The notes below the pieces were generated by a model that was given only the letters and a program-made list of their open reading frames with translations, had not been told where the DNA came from and ran no database searches. Shown one piece after another: positions 51,901 through 62,506 of a stretch of 64,000 bases of DNA. The number at the start of each line of letters is the position of its first letter. Position 1 is the stretch's first letter. This DNA is from Sinotaia quadrata (lineage: Eukaryota > Mollusca > Gastropoda > Architaenioglossa > Viviparidae): NCBI GenBank assembly GCA_028829895.1, contig CM054180.1, positions 115,865,973-115,929,972 of the forward strand, given 5' to 3'. Made by a program: the position numbers and the translations under genes.

Positions 51901-53265
51901 CGCTTTGACTGTTCCTTCTACAAAGTCTGAAACAATCGAGATCTCAGCTACTGGTAAAATGTCTTTTTCGCCGTTTGCAAAGGTGACAGAGATTGTCTCC
52001 CCTGTGTAATCGGTACGGTTAACTAATGATGCATTTACTATAGCGTCCAGCTCACACCCTGTATCAAGCAAAGCGATTGTATCGTGACCGTTTGCCTGTA
52101 CTGGTGTTCGATTCGACTTTTCTGTTTTAGGTGTATGACTTTCTACTGCGTAAACTTTAGCTGTTTTCTTTTCAGGACATGTTCGTGAAAAATGGCCACT
52201 ATCACCACAAGTGTAACATGCAAGATTCTTTTTATCTTTCTGTTTGTCGGACCTGTTTTTAGTGTCGGGTTTAGATGTTTTATCATCACGCTCACTAGGT
52301 GCCTTCCCGTCATTTTTCTTATCCTTTCGAGTCTGCGGTTCATTCGGTCGAGACTTGTTGTTCGCGTGTGCGTTCGAGAATTGAGAATGTGCGTCATCAA
52401 AGCGATCGGCGGCGTTGCCTATCTCCTCTAGCGTAGATTTTTCCCTTATTGCTAAGTGAATCAGTAGATCTGATTTGTATGACCCGAGAATGTGGTCTTT
52501 TATCATTTCATCCCTAAGACCTGCGTACGTCTGTGGAGTTTCGGCTAGATCTATCCATCTTTGGAACAAGTCAGCTACGCGTCGTATGTACTGTGCGTGC
52601 GTCTCTGAACTGGCTTTAGTGGCCTGTTTAAACTTACGTCGGTATGTATCTGCTGTGAGTTTGTAACGTTTCAATAATGCGGCCTTGACTGTGTCGTAAT
52701 TATCTGACTCAGAATCGCTAAGCTTATTGAACTCGTTTTTCGCACTGCCCTGCAATAATCCCGATAAATTTATCGCCCAATGTTCCGCTGGAATGTTCGT
52801 TGCTCTGGCTAACTTTTCAAACGTTTTTAAATACGCGTCTATTTGATCTTTGTTCTCATCAAATGGGACCATATTTATCTTTGGAATGATGTTTTCAATT
52901 CTACTGTGATTATTTCCATCGCTAGAACGCGAATCACCACTGCTTCTGCGGTCACGGTTTGGATTGGTAACTTCTAGTTTCTTTACTTCCCATTCTAACC
53001 GTTTTATTTCCGTGTCTGCGGCGATGCGTTTGGCTTCTGTATCCGCTGCGATGCGTTTTGTTTCAATGTCGGCTAATCTTTCAGCTTCTAACCTTTTCAG
53101 TTCGCGATTAGCAATACGTTCTTCTCTTTCTATCTCTTGTCTCTCCTTTTCTGCTTTTTCCGCTTTCTCTAGCTCAGTTTTAATGTAGCTAGTCAGTTCG
53201 TCACCCTGGTATCCTATCATGATACCGGTTTCTTTCAGGTCTTCGATAACCTGTTTGCGATCCAT
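48955..53265 (-). CDS. Gag-Pol polyprotein with integrase ahead of reverse transcriptase
   Basis: 1436 residues with no stop or frameshift. Residues 27-100 form a charged coiled coil (EKAEKAEKERQEIEREERI). About 160-295 is a SCAN-like capsid part. The CCHC knuckle is C350, C353, H358, C363. Protease follows with DTG at 401-403. Integrase has the HHCC finger (H588, H595, C625, C628), the triad D658, D718, E754 with a 35-residue gap, and GPF at 895-897. Reverse transcriptase spans about 1020-1200 with D1109 and FMDD at 1171-1174, in place of the usual Y-x-DD. RNase H has D1322, E1363, D1388 and D1431. In ordinary Ty3/Gypsy elements integrase comes last; here it precedes the reverse transcriptase, as in Ty1/copia and Gmr1-like elements. 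Gag and Pol share one frame, so the Gag excess must come from processing or another mechanism. The start is the first ATG of the frame. Confidence 0.96.
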   Translation of the reverse strand: MDRKQVIEDLKETGIMIGYQGDELTSYIKTELEKAEKAEKERQEIEREERIANRELKRLEAERLADIETKRIAADTEAKRIAADTEIKRLEWEVKKLEVTNPNRDRRSSGDSRSSDGNNHSRIENIIPKINMVPFDENKDQIDAYLKTFEKLARATNIPAEHWAINLSGLLQGSAKNEFNKLSDSESDNYDTVKAALLKRYKLTADTYRRKFKQATKASSETHAQYIRRVADLFQRWIDLAETPQTYAGLRDEMIKDHILGSYKSDLLIHLAIREKSTLEEIGNAADRFDDAHSQFSNAHANNKSRPNEPQTRKDKKNDGKAPSERDDKTSKPDTKNRSDKQKDKKNLACYTCGDSGHFSRTCPEKKTAKVYAVESHTPKTEKSNRTPVQANGHDTIALLDTGCELDAIVNASLVNRTDYTGETISVTFANGEKDILPVAEISIVSDFVEGTVKAAVMENSPHDVILGCKYVLPCKKQTSTEPPLVNAVTRAASSKDKSVTAPMSAAPAVDKATVSEIEILQAEDETLDKLRRQAVLVSDVNTDDSNKKACIILKKGLLYRYSKVGDEFRKQLVVPQTKRNDVLRLGHESLFGAHMGVQKTTSRITSEFYWPDITADIRRFVLSCDTCQRTQSKNSIRPAPLGEPELISEPYKRVALDLIGPIIPTSTRGNRYVLTTIDYATRFADAVPLKNIDTETVAEALFGLWSRVGIPTEILTDQGSQFIGNVMKEVNRLLSIKHLTCTPYHPQANGLIEKYNGTLKTALKKLATDKPKDWDRYIPALLFAYREVPQSSTGFSPFELLYGRTVRGPMMILKALWTDEKTDDEVKTTYTYVTDLRNRLETIGKIARENLTIAQSRQAEYYNKHTKPREFEVNDKVLLLLPEAHNKLQMKWKGPFVVTAKLGGLNYKVQTGKREKIFHVNLLKKYISREDQTTQADFVVATIVTEDEGETDCVTGTLPNCPLQTDETVKDVRVNEALTERQKKEVNELLNEFSSTLTDKPGLTDLIEFSLKLTDNKPIRLKPYPLPHAKIDDVRREIKTMLDLGVIEKTDSAYGSPIVLIKKRDNSFRFCVDYRKLNQVTEFCAEPLPDPDLIFTKLANAHYYTKIDLSRGFWQIKVKDTDRHILAFTTPVGNYTWKVMPFGVSNAPSIFSKMMRSLLEPLYGRGVENFMDDLILGTQTWEEHLTLLRDVLARLKQANLTARPTKCEIAQFSLDFLGHKLSHGTMSPSEAKIAQLKDTSQPLTKTQVRSFLGLANYYRKFVPDFSAIACPLTDLTRKNMPTKVVWTDACQNAFDTLKSRLTSDLVVKLPDLTKPFLLRTDASNTGLGAVLLQEHNDTKHPVAYASRKLTTTEQKYSTSEKECLAIVWAIKKFENYLYGKTFVIECDHQPLAFLGQAQFTNSRLMRWSLFLTQYDANIHYIKGSLNVGADYMSRA

Positions 53266-53861
53266 TTTACTGTCTTAGCGCGCTGGCTACAATAACAATG
53301 TATCTCGTGAATTGTGTGTTTTAACCGTCGGCGATAACTCCGCTTATCCCGAAAATAACTTTTAGGCTACAACCTTACAAAAATTATTTAATTTACTCAG
53401 AACACCTTCCGAAATAAATTGCGCGTTAACTCTTACACGTTTCACCTGCTTGTCACAGTGTCCGCTGTTCCAAGACTTTCGTAATGTCACGGCTCCTACC
53501 ATACAACATTACACATTATATCTAGCACCCTAAATATAATAGTCCGAAGTCTGTTACTACCGATAACTCTCCTAGCTGGCGGTATAACCTTCGACTCCTC
53601 ACAATGAAGTACTCAGTAACACAATACTAAATAAATCATTCAATAGCTAACATGACATATTTAACTACGCTTAAACATATCAACATTAACTAACATGCAC
53701 GCTACTCTGCAAAAGAATACATGCACATGTCACAACAAAAGCAAAGAAAATCAGTGATACAAAAATCAAAAGAACAATTGGCAATTCTGTTCGTTCGTTC
53801 GTTTCTAGGTTATGATGCGCCCTATGTATAAAAATGTTACAAGTTACAATTTAATACATAT
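53266..53861 (-). other. Element 5' leader
   Basis: An untranslated region between the primer-binding site and the Gag-Pol ATG, AT-rich, with several short upstream frames. No conserved RNA structure was identified by eye. Confidence 0.7.
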
Positions 53862-53879
53862 CAATCCCGCGACGACCCA
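53862..53879 (-). other. Candidate primer-binding site
   Basis: Four bases inside the 5' LTR the minus strand reads TGGGTCGTCGCGGGATTG. It starts with the TGG expected opposite a tRNA CCA end. I could not match it to a particular tRNA. Confidence 0.55.
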
Positions 53880-53883
53880 CACT

Positions 53884-55430
53884 TGTTACGTTTCCAGTAT
53901 TTATTTAAAGACCCTGCTTAGAATAATTAAAAGACTTTAAATATAATTAATTCTTCCCCTCATATTCTACGCAGACTGGTTGCTCAATTTATTATCTGAC
54001 TAATTAAAAGTGCGTCTTGTAGTTCAGACGACAAATTTACAGACTAATAAACTGCGAACTTTTAGCTAGATTTGAAAACAGTTAAATCCCTCTAAATTAA
54101 TATGCACTCGTCATCAATCTTTCTACTCATCCGCCCCCATTCAAATCTAAGAATTAATCTAATTGGTCTATTGTGCATAGAAATCAACTACTAAGAGGTA
54201 TTAACAAAGAAAATAAGATTTAATAAAGTTTAACAAATTAACAATAAATCGAATGCAACGCGAATAGTCTTCACTCTGTCTTTACGCGCCTATGCCTGAT
54301 TTTTGTCAATCTAAATTGCCAGAAAAGTGTTCCTTTGAGATCTGTACACTTGATCTTGCACTTAGCTCTATTCTTGTGTCCTTGGTCTCAACACTCAGTC
54401 ATGCTGATTCGTTCCCTCAGTCCCCCTTTAACGACACACGTGGTGCATAAGGAATGATGTCCCTTTGTTAGTGGCTAGGAACTGGAATTTTTGCAGCATG
54501 GCCCTCAGAGTGGATTTCGACACGCTTACACCAATAAGCTAATGCAGGTGAGGCATGGTGAAACATGAACCATGAGCCGACCTGTGGATGCAACGTGTTT
54601 GGATATAATTCTCAACCTAACAGCCCTACTTAGGCATGGCTCAATTAAATGCGCTGAACAAAGAGTTTCGACTTCGCGTCGCTTTACAATTAGATTTAGA
54701 AAAAATATAATCGTCTCACATGTGTTCCATTTAACAGTCATGACGTATGAAGCAATAAAATAGATACAACGTTAAATTAATGTTCATACAAGGGGTAATT
54801 CAAACCGACAGAGCGCTTCACAATTTACAATTTAAATTACACGCAATAATTGAATTACATGAAGAATTCATATCGAGCGCAGCATTCTGGCTCTTAGTGA
54901 ATTAAAACAATATAAATTAAAGTACAGAAATGGAAAAATGGTTACAATAAATTTATATTCCGTAACATATAGGTTTTCAGCTATTTCTCTGAACCATGCT
55001 CAAGTGTATATGGAAATCATATAATACATAGCACAAATACATACTTAAACAATACATAGGCAAATACTATTAAATGAAATGATACCTTTGAGAGAAGTCG
55101 AAGGGTACCTTGATTCTCTATGGCGCCGGCTGCCTCTCACGACCCGAGTAAGCTGATGGAATTAGCTAAAATGTGCTCGAAGTGAGGGAGCGGAAGCGTG
55201 TGGGTACATATATAGAAAGGTATATTGCGTATCACGTGACTGTTCGCAAAGCATGTGGTTGGTTCGAGAACTGGACAATGGTCCTAAAGTTACATAACAT
55301 CTTGACCTGTTCTAGAAGCACCTAGAAAAAGGAAGCTTTGAACAAAGGGGTCAAGGGTTTCAAATATTCGAATTTGAAGTAAACAAGGCTAGTGGGTCAC
55401 GAAGTCGGACAATTTTATCAGACTGTGACA
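53884..55430 (-). repeat. 5' LTR (1547 bp), promoter-bearing
   Basis: The same sequence as 47185-48731, offset by 6699. As the upstream LTR it should drive transcription of the element leftwards. Confidence 0.96.
55209..55238 (-). promoter_or_regulatory. Candidate LTR core promoter: E-box plus TATA
   Basis: On the minus strand a palindromic E-box CACGTG (55238-55233) is followed 18 bases later by TATATA (55214-55209). The same pair occurs in the other LTR at 48539-48510. The positions suit a U3 promoter about 220 bp into the LTR; the start site is not known. Confidence 0.4.
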
Positions 55431-55435
55431 ATGCA
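55431..55435. repeat. Target-site duplication, right copy
   Basis: ATGCA directly after the right LTR. Confidence 0.93.
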
Positions 55436-55746
55436 TACATGCTAATTACCCGAATCATGTTTATAAATTCAGACTCTACAAAATAAATAAACAGTATTAA
55501 TTGTTTTGATGACTCTATTAATTCTTTATATGCACGCACTTGATTGTATTTAATTTCTATGTCATAATGATACCTTTCAAAATACTTTGTGTCTTTTAAC
55601 TCGTGCAATTCAAAACGCAAAAATCAGACAAGTTAAGTTTTGTTTTTCGTAATTTGTTCATCTAAAAATAAAGTCATGCGGTACTTAATAAAAATACAAC
55701 CGAAGAAATGCAGTTTATTACAAACTTCAAAACGGAAATTTAAACA

Positions 55747-55893
55747 AATAATGATACTGCATAATTATGTTTAGTTTGCGCGTGTACTAACAATTAAAAA
55801 TGATACTGCGTAATTATGTTTAGTTTGCGCGTGTACTAAAAATTAAAAATGATACTGCATAATTATGTTTAGTTTGCGCGTGTACTAAAAATT
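55747..55893. repeat. 50-bp triplication
   Basis: Three copies of 'aatgatactgcataattatg' plus tttagtttgcgcgtgtactaa. Confidence 0.95.
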
Positions 55894-56024
55894 CGGGTGC
55901 AGGAGTGTTTTTATCTTTCTCCCTTCGTCACTGGCAATATTCAGTAGCCCAAAGGGACATCGCAATAACACATGCAAGCCAAAGAATTTTAAGTTCATAT
56001 TCATTTAGTTTTGTAAACTTCAAC

Positions 56025-56051
56025 ATGGAAAATACCACAGAAGTTGCGCAG
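56025..56051 (+). CDS. Weak candidate first coding exon of an unknown gene
   Basis: ATG with a good context (aacATGG) begins MENTTEVAQ and reaches a fair donor cag|gtacgt in phase 0. It resembles the layout of the stomatin first exons, but no acceptor or downstream exon was found in the remaining 8 kb. It could be chance. Confidence 0.15.
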
Positions 56052-57750
56052 GTACGTCACTCGTACACACGTGGGTACGTGCAATACTTATTCAGGGTGT
56101 CTAACATTACAAGAAAAAACACGACTGCACTAATTGCAAAGTGATATAGAAATAAAATAAGAAACGTAGTTATTTTCAGAATGGTGCATTACAGATTCAA
56201 ATTTATTTGCTCATGATTAATGGTGACGTAATTTACAGTGTTCTGAACCAAAAGAGAGCGTGATGGCAAAACATGTGAATTTTTCATTATTGTTTAAGTT
56301 ACGTCCAGTGTATTATTAACATCAGATTTTTTCTTTCACTTTCAAGAAATAAAACAATATTTGGTTACTGAATTGTTTGTGTTTTTTTCCGAGTATCTGT
56401 GTGCATATTTCTTATTTATTGATTTATTTTATCAACGTTAAATTGATTGCCCTTGCCTATGTACTTTCTTTTTCTTCTGCTTTATATTATTATTTTACTT
56501 ATAATATGTATATTTTAAAGTTTTTTTGTTAATCAATTTGTAAAGAATTTTGAATTTAAATTGTATCTACTAGTCAGGCTTAATGTTTTCTCTTCTCATA
56601 CTTTGCCACCATACATCAAAAGAGTGCAGTTTATTTTAACACTTACACACTGGGGGTAGAGATTTCTTGTGTCTACCACGGTTGTAACGGTTTATAAATC
56701 AGTAAACTAGGAGATCTTGTAAAGCCCAAAAAGGCTGCTCTTCCTTGTAAAATATAATCAGGGAACAAACACTACGTTTCCATTTTATTCATCCCTAACT
56801 CCATTCTTTCTTACAGTCAATTCTCAACTTACAGTTTCCAGCAACAGTATTTATTAGCCCGATACACGCACACATCATAATAGAAACAAAATATAGAGGA
56901 TGAAAAAAAAAAGAGAATCTTTTCAAGGCAAAATAAAACAGGATAAGCCATGGAAAATACAAATATATATAAAAATATAAATTTTTACAAGGTAGGATAA
57001 CTTTGCTCTCCGTCTGTGGTAATTGATTATAATTAATAGAGATTTCTTTAAAATAGCAGTCTTTACACACTAATTATACATATTCATTCATACATACATA
57101 TATATATTTAACTAAATTATTAGGAGTACATTGCACTTCACGATGTTTACGTTTAGGCTAGGTTTATATAATAGAAAACAGTCATTATAAATAGCCTGGA
57201 ATTTAATGGTAAATTTTCAATTCAAGCTTTATTTTTTAATAAATCTATTCATATTAAACTTACACATATACACGCATGCAAACATGCGTGTGCAATGAAC
57301 TTACCAGTATGCAACAGACCTATCTTATTCACGAGTTCTATACATATGCAATAGATATATCTAATTCATTACATCTATGCAAATGCAATAGCCCTACCTT
57401 AGTTAAACGTATAACAAACAGCTCAAAACAATACAGCACAAAGTGCTAATCGCCTGATTTTCACCTAAAGCATCAATACTCAGAGTGACCGGTGACAGTC
57501 TGTCGATCGAAAAATCTATCTATCTATCTATCTAATACAAATTGAAAATTTTTAATAAATATTTTGATTCGGTGTTTTTTCAAAATAATTTTTACATTTA
57601 ATTCTGATTATAATATACATATAGTATGAATAAATTATGCTGCTATTTGTTTTAGATTGGAATGGCTGGAGTATTTATGTTGTGTTTTTTTATTTTAAAT
57701 TTTCAATTAATTTTTTTTTTTCTTTATTCTTTTCTTTCCTTTTTTCTTTC

Positions 57751-57752
<2 letters not shown>

Positions 57753-57838
<86 letters not shown>
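57753..57838. repeat. Compound T-rich/(GT)n/(GA)n tract
   Basis: A C/T-rich lead, about 19 GT units and about 23 GA units. Confidence 0.97.
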
Positions 57839-57840
<2 letters not shown>

Positions 57841-58439
57841 AGGATTGCTATTTATTGTCTTTAAGCTGGTCCTATCTGAGTTTGGTGTCATAAGAAACTT
57901 CCAAAGCCATCGATCTTTCGATATTAACGGTCGATTTCCAGACCGAAGCCCTTTGTATTGAAATCAAATGCTCTGTCCCCTGTTCAATATTGTTGCCGTT
58001 GTGTTTGGTGCTGACGCGTTTGTATAGCAAACGGGAGAGAGTGGGGGGGAATAAAAATAAATATTAAAACCGACACCAGCACGGTTACATACATACGCAC
58101 ACGAAGTTTATCTGAGTATATTTTGGTTGTCTCCCGTTAATGTAATCTGAAGCTAATTTTGACGCTCATGACGTCAATCAAATCTTTCGCATAGGTGTGT
58201 CCGTGACCCCGTGCTTAACTACTTATGTCCCTTCTTTATCAGGGTATGACGTCATATGTATATGTCTATCAGAATGAACTCTTGCCAGGCTAATAAATAC
58301 TATGTCATTCGTTTAACACTAATATCAGCGACATGTAAGAGCTATTTTCATATTACTATTTTAAGAACCGATGAATGGACTGCATATTTGTTTTTTCTTG
58401 TTTTTCCGTCTTCTTGGCAAAAGATGTTTACATAGGCAA

Positions 58440-58510
58440 CTGCAGCATGTCGCAATGGCTAACCCGACTCGATGTCGCAATGGCTAACCTGACACGATGT
58501 CGCAATGAAG
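58440..58510. repeat. Short triplication
   Basis: Three copies of atgtcgcaatg, two extending to gctaacc(c/t)gac-c-cg. Confidence 0.85.
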
Positions 58511-59317
58511 TGGTGGTAGGACTTTGTGTGAACTTGACATAATTGTCGCTGATTGACATCCTCTATCTGCTCTCGCCAAGTTAGGAAACACGAAATTACA
58601 ACATGAGTTTTAAACTTAGTACATAAAGGCTCCAGCAGAGATTAAGTGCATTGCATTGTTTTGACTATTTTTCCATACATAAAAGTAGTAAATACAAATA
58701 ACTTTTATGCAAGCAGCATTTCATCTTGACAATGTAATTTTAATGATTCATAACTTTTGCATAATAACGATGCGTGCCATCACATAGCAGACAAGTACAC
58801 GCATAATTACTTACGGATATAAGCACGTGATTGTGGTGTGCTTGTTTTGTGACCACATCCTGTTAAGCAAACATAAATCCCCTCCACAAGTCCCAGAAGT
58901 GTGAAGACAATAACAGCTCAAGCAGTTCTAATACACCGTTTCCATATTAAATAGTCATTCACACAAACCTAGACACGCGCGCGCATATATTATAATTATG
59001 TAAGTGGCTTTATTGCCTGACACGGAAAAGACAAATGACAAAAGATATGACGTGGAAAACACATCAGTGCTGTTACAGTTGTAACGCGCAATAAGATCTC
59101 AAAACATTTTTACTCATGACTGTATTATATCACGTCTTCCTGCCCTTATAAACGATTATTTTTAAATCACAGTCACTTTATTATAGTACAAATCTGAATT
59201 AGTGATATCATTAAATAAATGTATATCATACCATCAAGAATAAAAGGTAAAACGACGCATCAAAGAAATCAATTTGTGATAAAATATAAATGAATTGGTT
59301 ACAATAGTAAGTGCTAA

Positions 59318-60370
59318 GTATTGTGAAATACTGAGAAGTGTGAAACAAAATATTATGAAATACTGAGTGGTGAGACACAATATTGTGAAATACAGACAAG
59401 TGTGAAACATAATATTATGAAATACTGACAAGTGTGAGACAATATTATGAAATAGTGAGTAATGAGACATAATAATATGAAATACTAACTATTGTGAGAC
59501 ATAAAATTATGAAATACTAATGAGATATAATATTGTGAAATACTGAGTAGTGAGACATAATATTGTGAAATACTGAGTAGTGAGACATAATTTTGTGAAA
59601 TACTGAGTAGTGAGACATAATATTGTGAAATACTGAGTAGTGAGACATAATATTGTGAAATACTGAAAAGTGAGACATAATATTGTGAAATACTGAGTAG
59701 TGAGACATAATATTGTGAAATATTGAGTAGTGAGACATAATATTGTGAAATACTATATAGTGAGACATAATATTGTGAAATACTGAGTAGTGAGACATAG
59801 TATTGTGAAATACTGAGTAGTGAGACATAATATTGTGAAATACTATATAGTGAGACATAATATTGTGAAATACTGAGTAGTGAGACATACTATTATGAAA
59901 TACTGAGTAGTGAGACATAGTATTGTGAAATATTGACAAGTATGAGACACAATAATGTGAAATACTGAAAATTGAGACATAATATTGTGAAATACTGAGA
60001 ATTGAGCATAATACATGTATTGTGAAATACTGAATAGTGAGACATAATATTGTGAATAATATTGTGAAATACTGAGTAGTGAGACATAATATTGTGAAAT
60101 ACTAAGTAGTGAGACATAATATTGTGAAATACTGAGTAGTGAGACATAATATTGTGAAATACTGAGTAGTGAGACATAATACTGTGAAATACTGAGTAGT
60201 GAGACACAATATATTGTGAAATACTGAGTAGTGAGACACAATTTTGTGAAATACTGAGTAGTTAGACATAATAATGTGAGGTACTGAGTAGTGAGACACG
60301 CTAAGGTGAAAATCTGAGTAGTGAGAATATTATTGTGAAATACTGTGAACTGAGACATAATGTGAAATAC
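59318..60370. repeat. 30-bp satellite, about 35 copies
   Basis: The consensus unit is 'tactgagtagtgagacataa' plus tattgtgaaa. The centre is nearly perfect and both ends degrade. The long minus-strand open frames with SVFHNIMSHY-type repeats exist because the period is a multiple of three. Confidence 0.98.
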
Positions 60371-61507
60371 TGAGCACCAAGTAGTATAACTATTCACTGC
60401 TAAGGCTGAGCACTGTACAGTAGTGCGCATTATCTACTAAGAAGTTAGGATAGTTCGTGCTATATGCACTATTCAAACATATGATATGATAAATGACACG
60501 ATAATTTTCCAAAGCTTTCTTAACGATGTCGGTACACATAGTCTGTCGACTGTTTTTTTTTATTTCGCTTTGTTTTCTAGGTCATCCATGGACTAAAAGG
60601 AAAATGAACACTGCATATTTGCAGCACCTTAACTCTTCTTAATTTTTAAAAAAAAAATAACTGCTATATGCATTGGATATTTAGTAATCAGCAGTTTGAA
60701 GTGTTGTATTGTGATATTTCACCTTATGTGTATAATGCTACGTTCCGCTACGTTAGGTTACCTTATGTTATGTTATGTTATTGTGTTGTGAAATGCTATA
60801 TTAATTTATAGCGTGTCAAGTTGCATTATGCTATGCTGCTGTAAGGAATCTCTTTTTTCATTGCCTTAAATTGTTTTCGTTCATTCTTCACTCTAATAAT
60901 GATGATCGAGGAAGCTTGTCGAGTGAAAGCATATTTATATTTGTTAGGATGCAATATCCACGGCAATGTTGCTCAATTAAAAACGTCATCTGTGTGTTGA
61001 CTAATGCGTGACAAAGTCGTAGTAGATATTTCTTTTCTGGACTGGAGACTGTATAAGTCTATTGAAGAGAGCAATTCTGATCAATACCATGGATAAATAA
61101 CAGTTCAAATATATAATTGGAAACAGTCACAAGGTTTGGAAAACCTAAAATAGGTTGCCAAAGTATTTGCCTATAAATATGGAAATTAATTAAAATTAAT
61201 CCATGCTATAATTTTTATTTTGTTTTGTAAGACATGATAACGTTTTATTTCAAGCAAGTGGATTAACAAGAAGGCATTTGACAGAATTTGAAGAGATGTG
61301 TTAAAAATGATTAATCAGTCTTCTTTTTTTTTTTATAACTAATATATTTTCATAATGTCTGGTTGTTGAAATACCTTATGTAGATTTGTACCCATAATCA
61401 TGAAGAGATATCTAGTCCCTACAGGTGAATATCCTACTATAATAACTATATAAAGTGTTATATCCTCTTTTGGTTCTGAAACTGACATGCCTACTGGCTG
61501 GTCAGAA

Positions 61508-61700
61508 ACCAATATGCGTAGACATCATTATTCAACGTCATTGTTCAATAGGTTTACCCCATTCCTAACTGCAGCTCATGGGGCACCACTCTGAAAGTGC
61601 TAGATCCCTGGCTGAGTTAGAAGAATAAATGCGCAGACATCATTGTTCAACCAGGTTTACTCCATTTCTAATTGTGACTCAAGGGGCACCACTCTAAATA
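61508..61700. repeat. Imperfect tandem duplication of about 115 bp
   Basis: Both copies carry atgcg-agacatcatt-ttcaa, ggtttac-ccatt-ctaa and ggggcaccactct. Confidence 0.8.
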
Positions 61701-62325
61701 AATCATTGCTCAAATGGGTTATGCCATGTAAGTATGACTAAAGAGCAAAGATCCTTAAACGGGAGCAAGATATTCATCACAAGGGTATATACAACAACTG
61801 ATTCCATCAAATCACATGGGTTTTTTAAAATTCCTATTCTAGTCTTAATTAGAAGTAGAGTTATTATTTATAATACTTTCATGCATGATGTTCTGAGAAC
61901 AGCCCAAGTTTATTATTTCAGGAGTTAATTCTTAAGTGCATAATATCCATCTGATGACTCTCCACTTGAATGGATTTCAGTTCACGTGACTGTGAAGAAG
62001 TGCAGGGGTGTGGGCAATCACCACCATAGTGTGTACCATTAAAACTTCTTAGAAAATTCATGAAGTTATGTTGCAAACTGCAATTCTGAATGCACGTTCA
62101 TTGATTATTATTTGTATTGAAGAGGAGAGAGCTGTGGAGACTTTAGTGGAATCAATAACTTTTCGCTCAGGAAGGGTTACAGGCAGTATTTAAACCATTT
62201 TTGCTCGTGTACTTTTGTGATGAAGCTACAAATACACCTGCTAAATATAAGTTCAAGATTAAACAAAATTTTGTTGTTGTTTAACCATTTGTGGACATTT
62301 TGTATGTTTGACTGAACTTCTGTTG

Positions 62326-62506
62326 GAAGGTTGTGTGTCTGTCCCAAGGAATAGGAAAATAAATCAAGCAGAACACAAACATTTAGTTTTTATAGTTGTG
62401 AAGAGAGCGAGAGAGAAGGTTGTGTGTCTGTCCCAAGGAATAGGAAAATAAATCAAGCAGAACACAAACATTTATTTTTTATAGTTGTGAAGAGAGCGAG
62501 AGAGAA
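62326..62506. repeat. 90-bp tandem duplication
   Basis: Two nearly identical copies of 'gaaggttgtgtgtctgtccc' to gaagagagcgagagag, with a single a/t difference in the tttag/tttat block. Confidence 0.95.

Larger units (their letters stand above)
47185..55430 (-). mobile_element. Complete Gmr1-like Ty3/Gypsy LTR retrotransposon
   Basis: 8246 bp, bounded by 1547-bp LTRs and a 5-bp target duplication. In transcription order (right to left) it has the 5' LTR 55430-53884, primer-binding site, 618-bp leader, Gag-Pol frame 53265-48955, a 210-bp gap, polypurine tract and 3' LTR 48731-47185. The integrase precedes the reverse transcriptase. No envelope-like frame is present. All catalytic motifs are intact and the LTRs read identical, so the insertion is recent and possibly still active. 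It lies 2.6 kb downstream of, and antisense to, the stomatin gene. Confidence 0.95.
56052..59317. other. AT-rich region without recognised genes
   Basis: It contains (ATCT)n at about 57512-57532, a compound GT/GA tract (57753-57838), a 23-bp triplication (58440-58510) and two CRE octamers (58169-58176, 58247-58254). Nothing coding was recognised. Confidence 0.6.
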
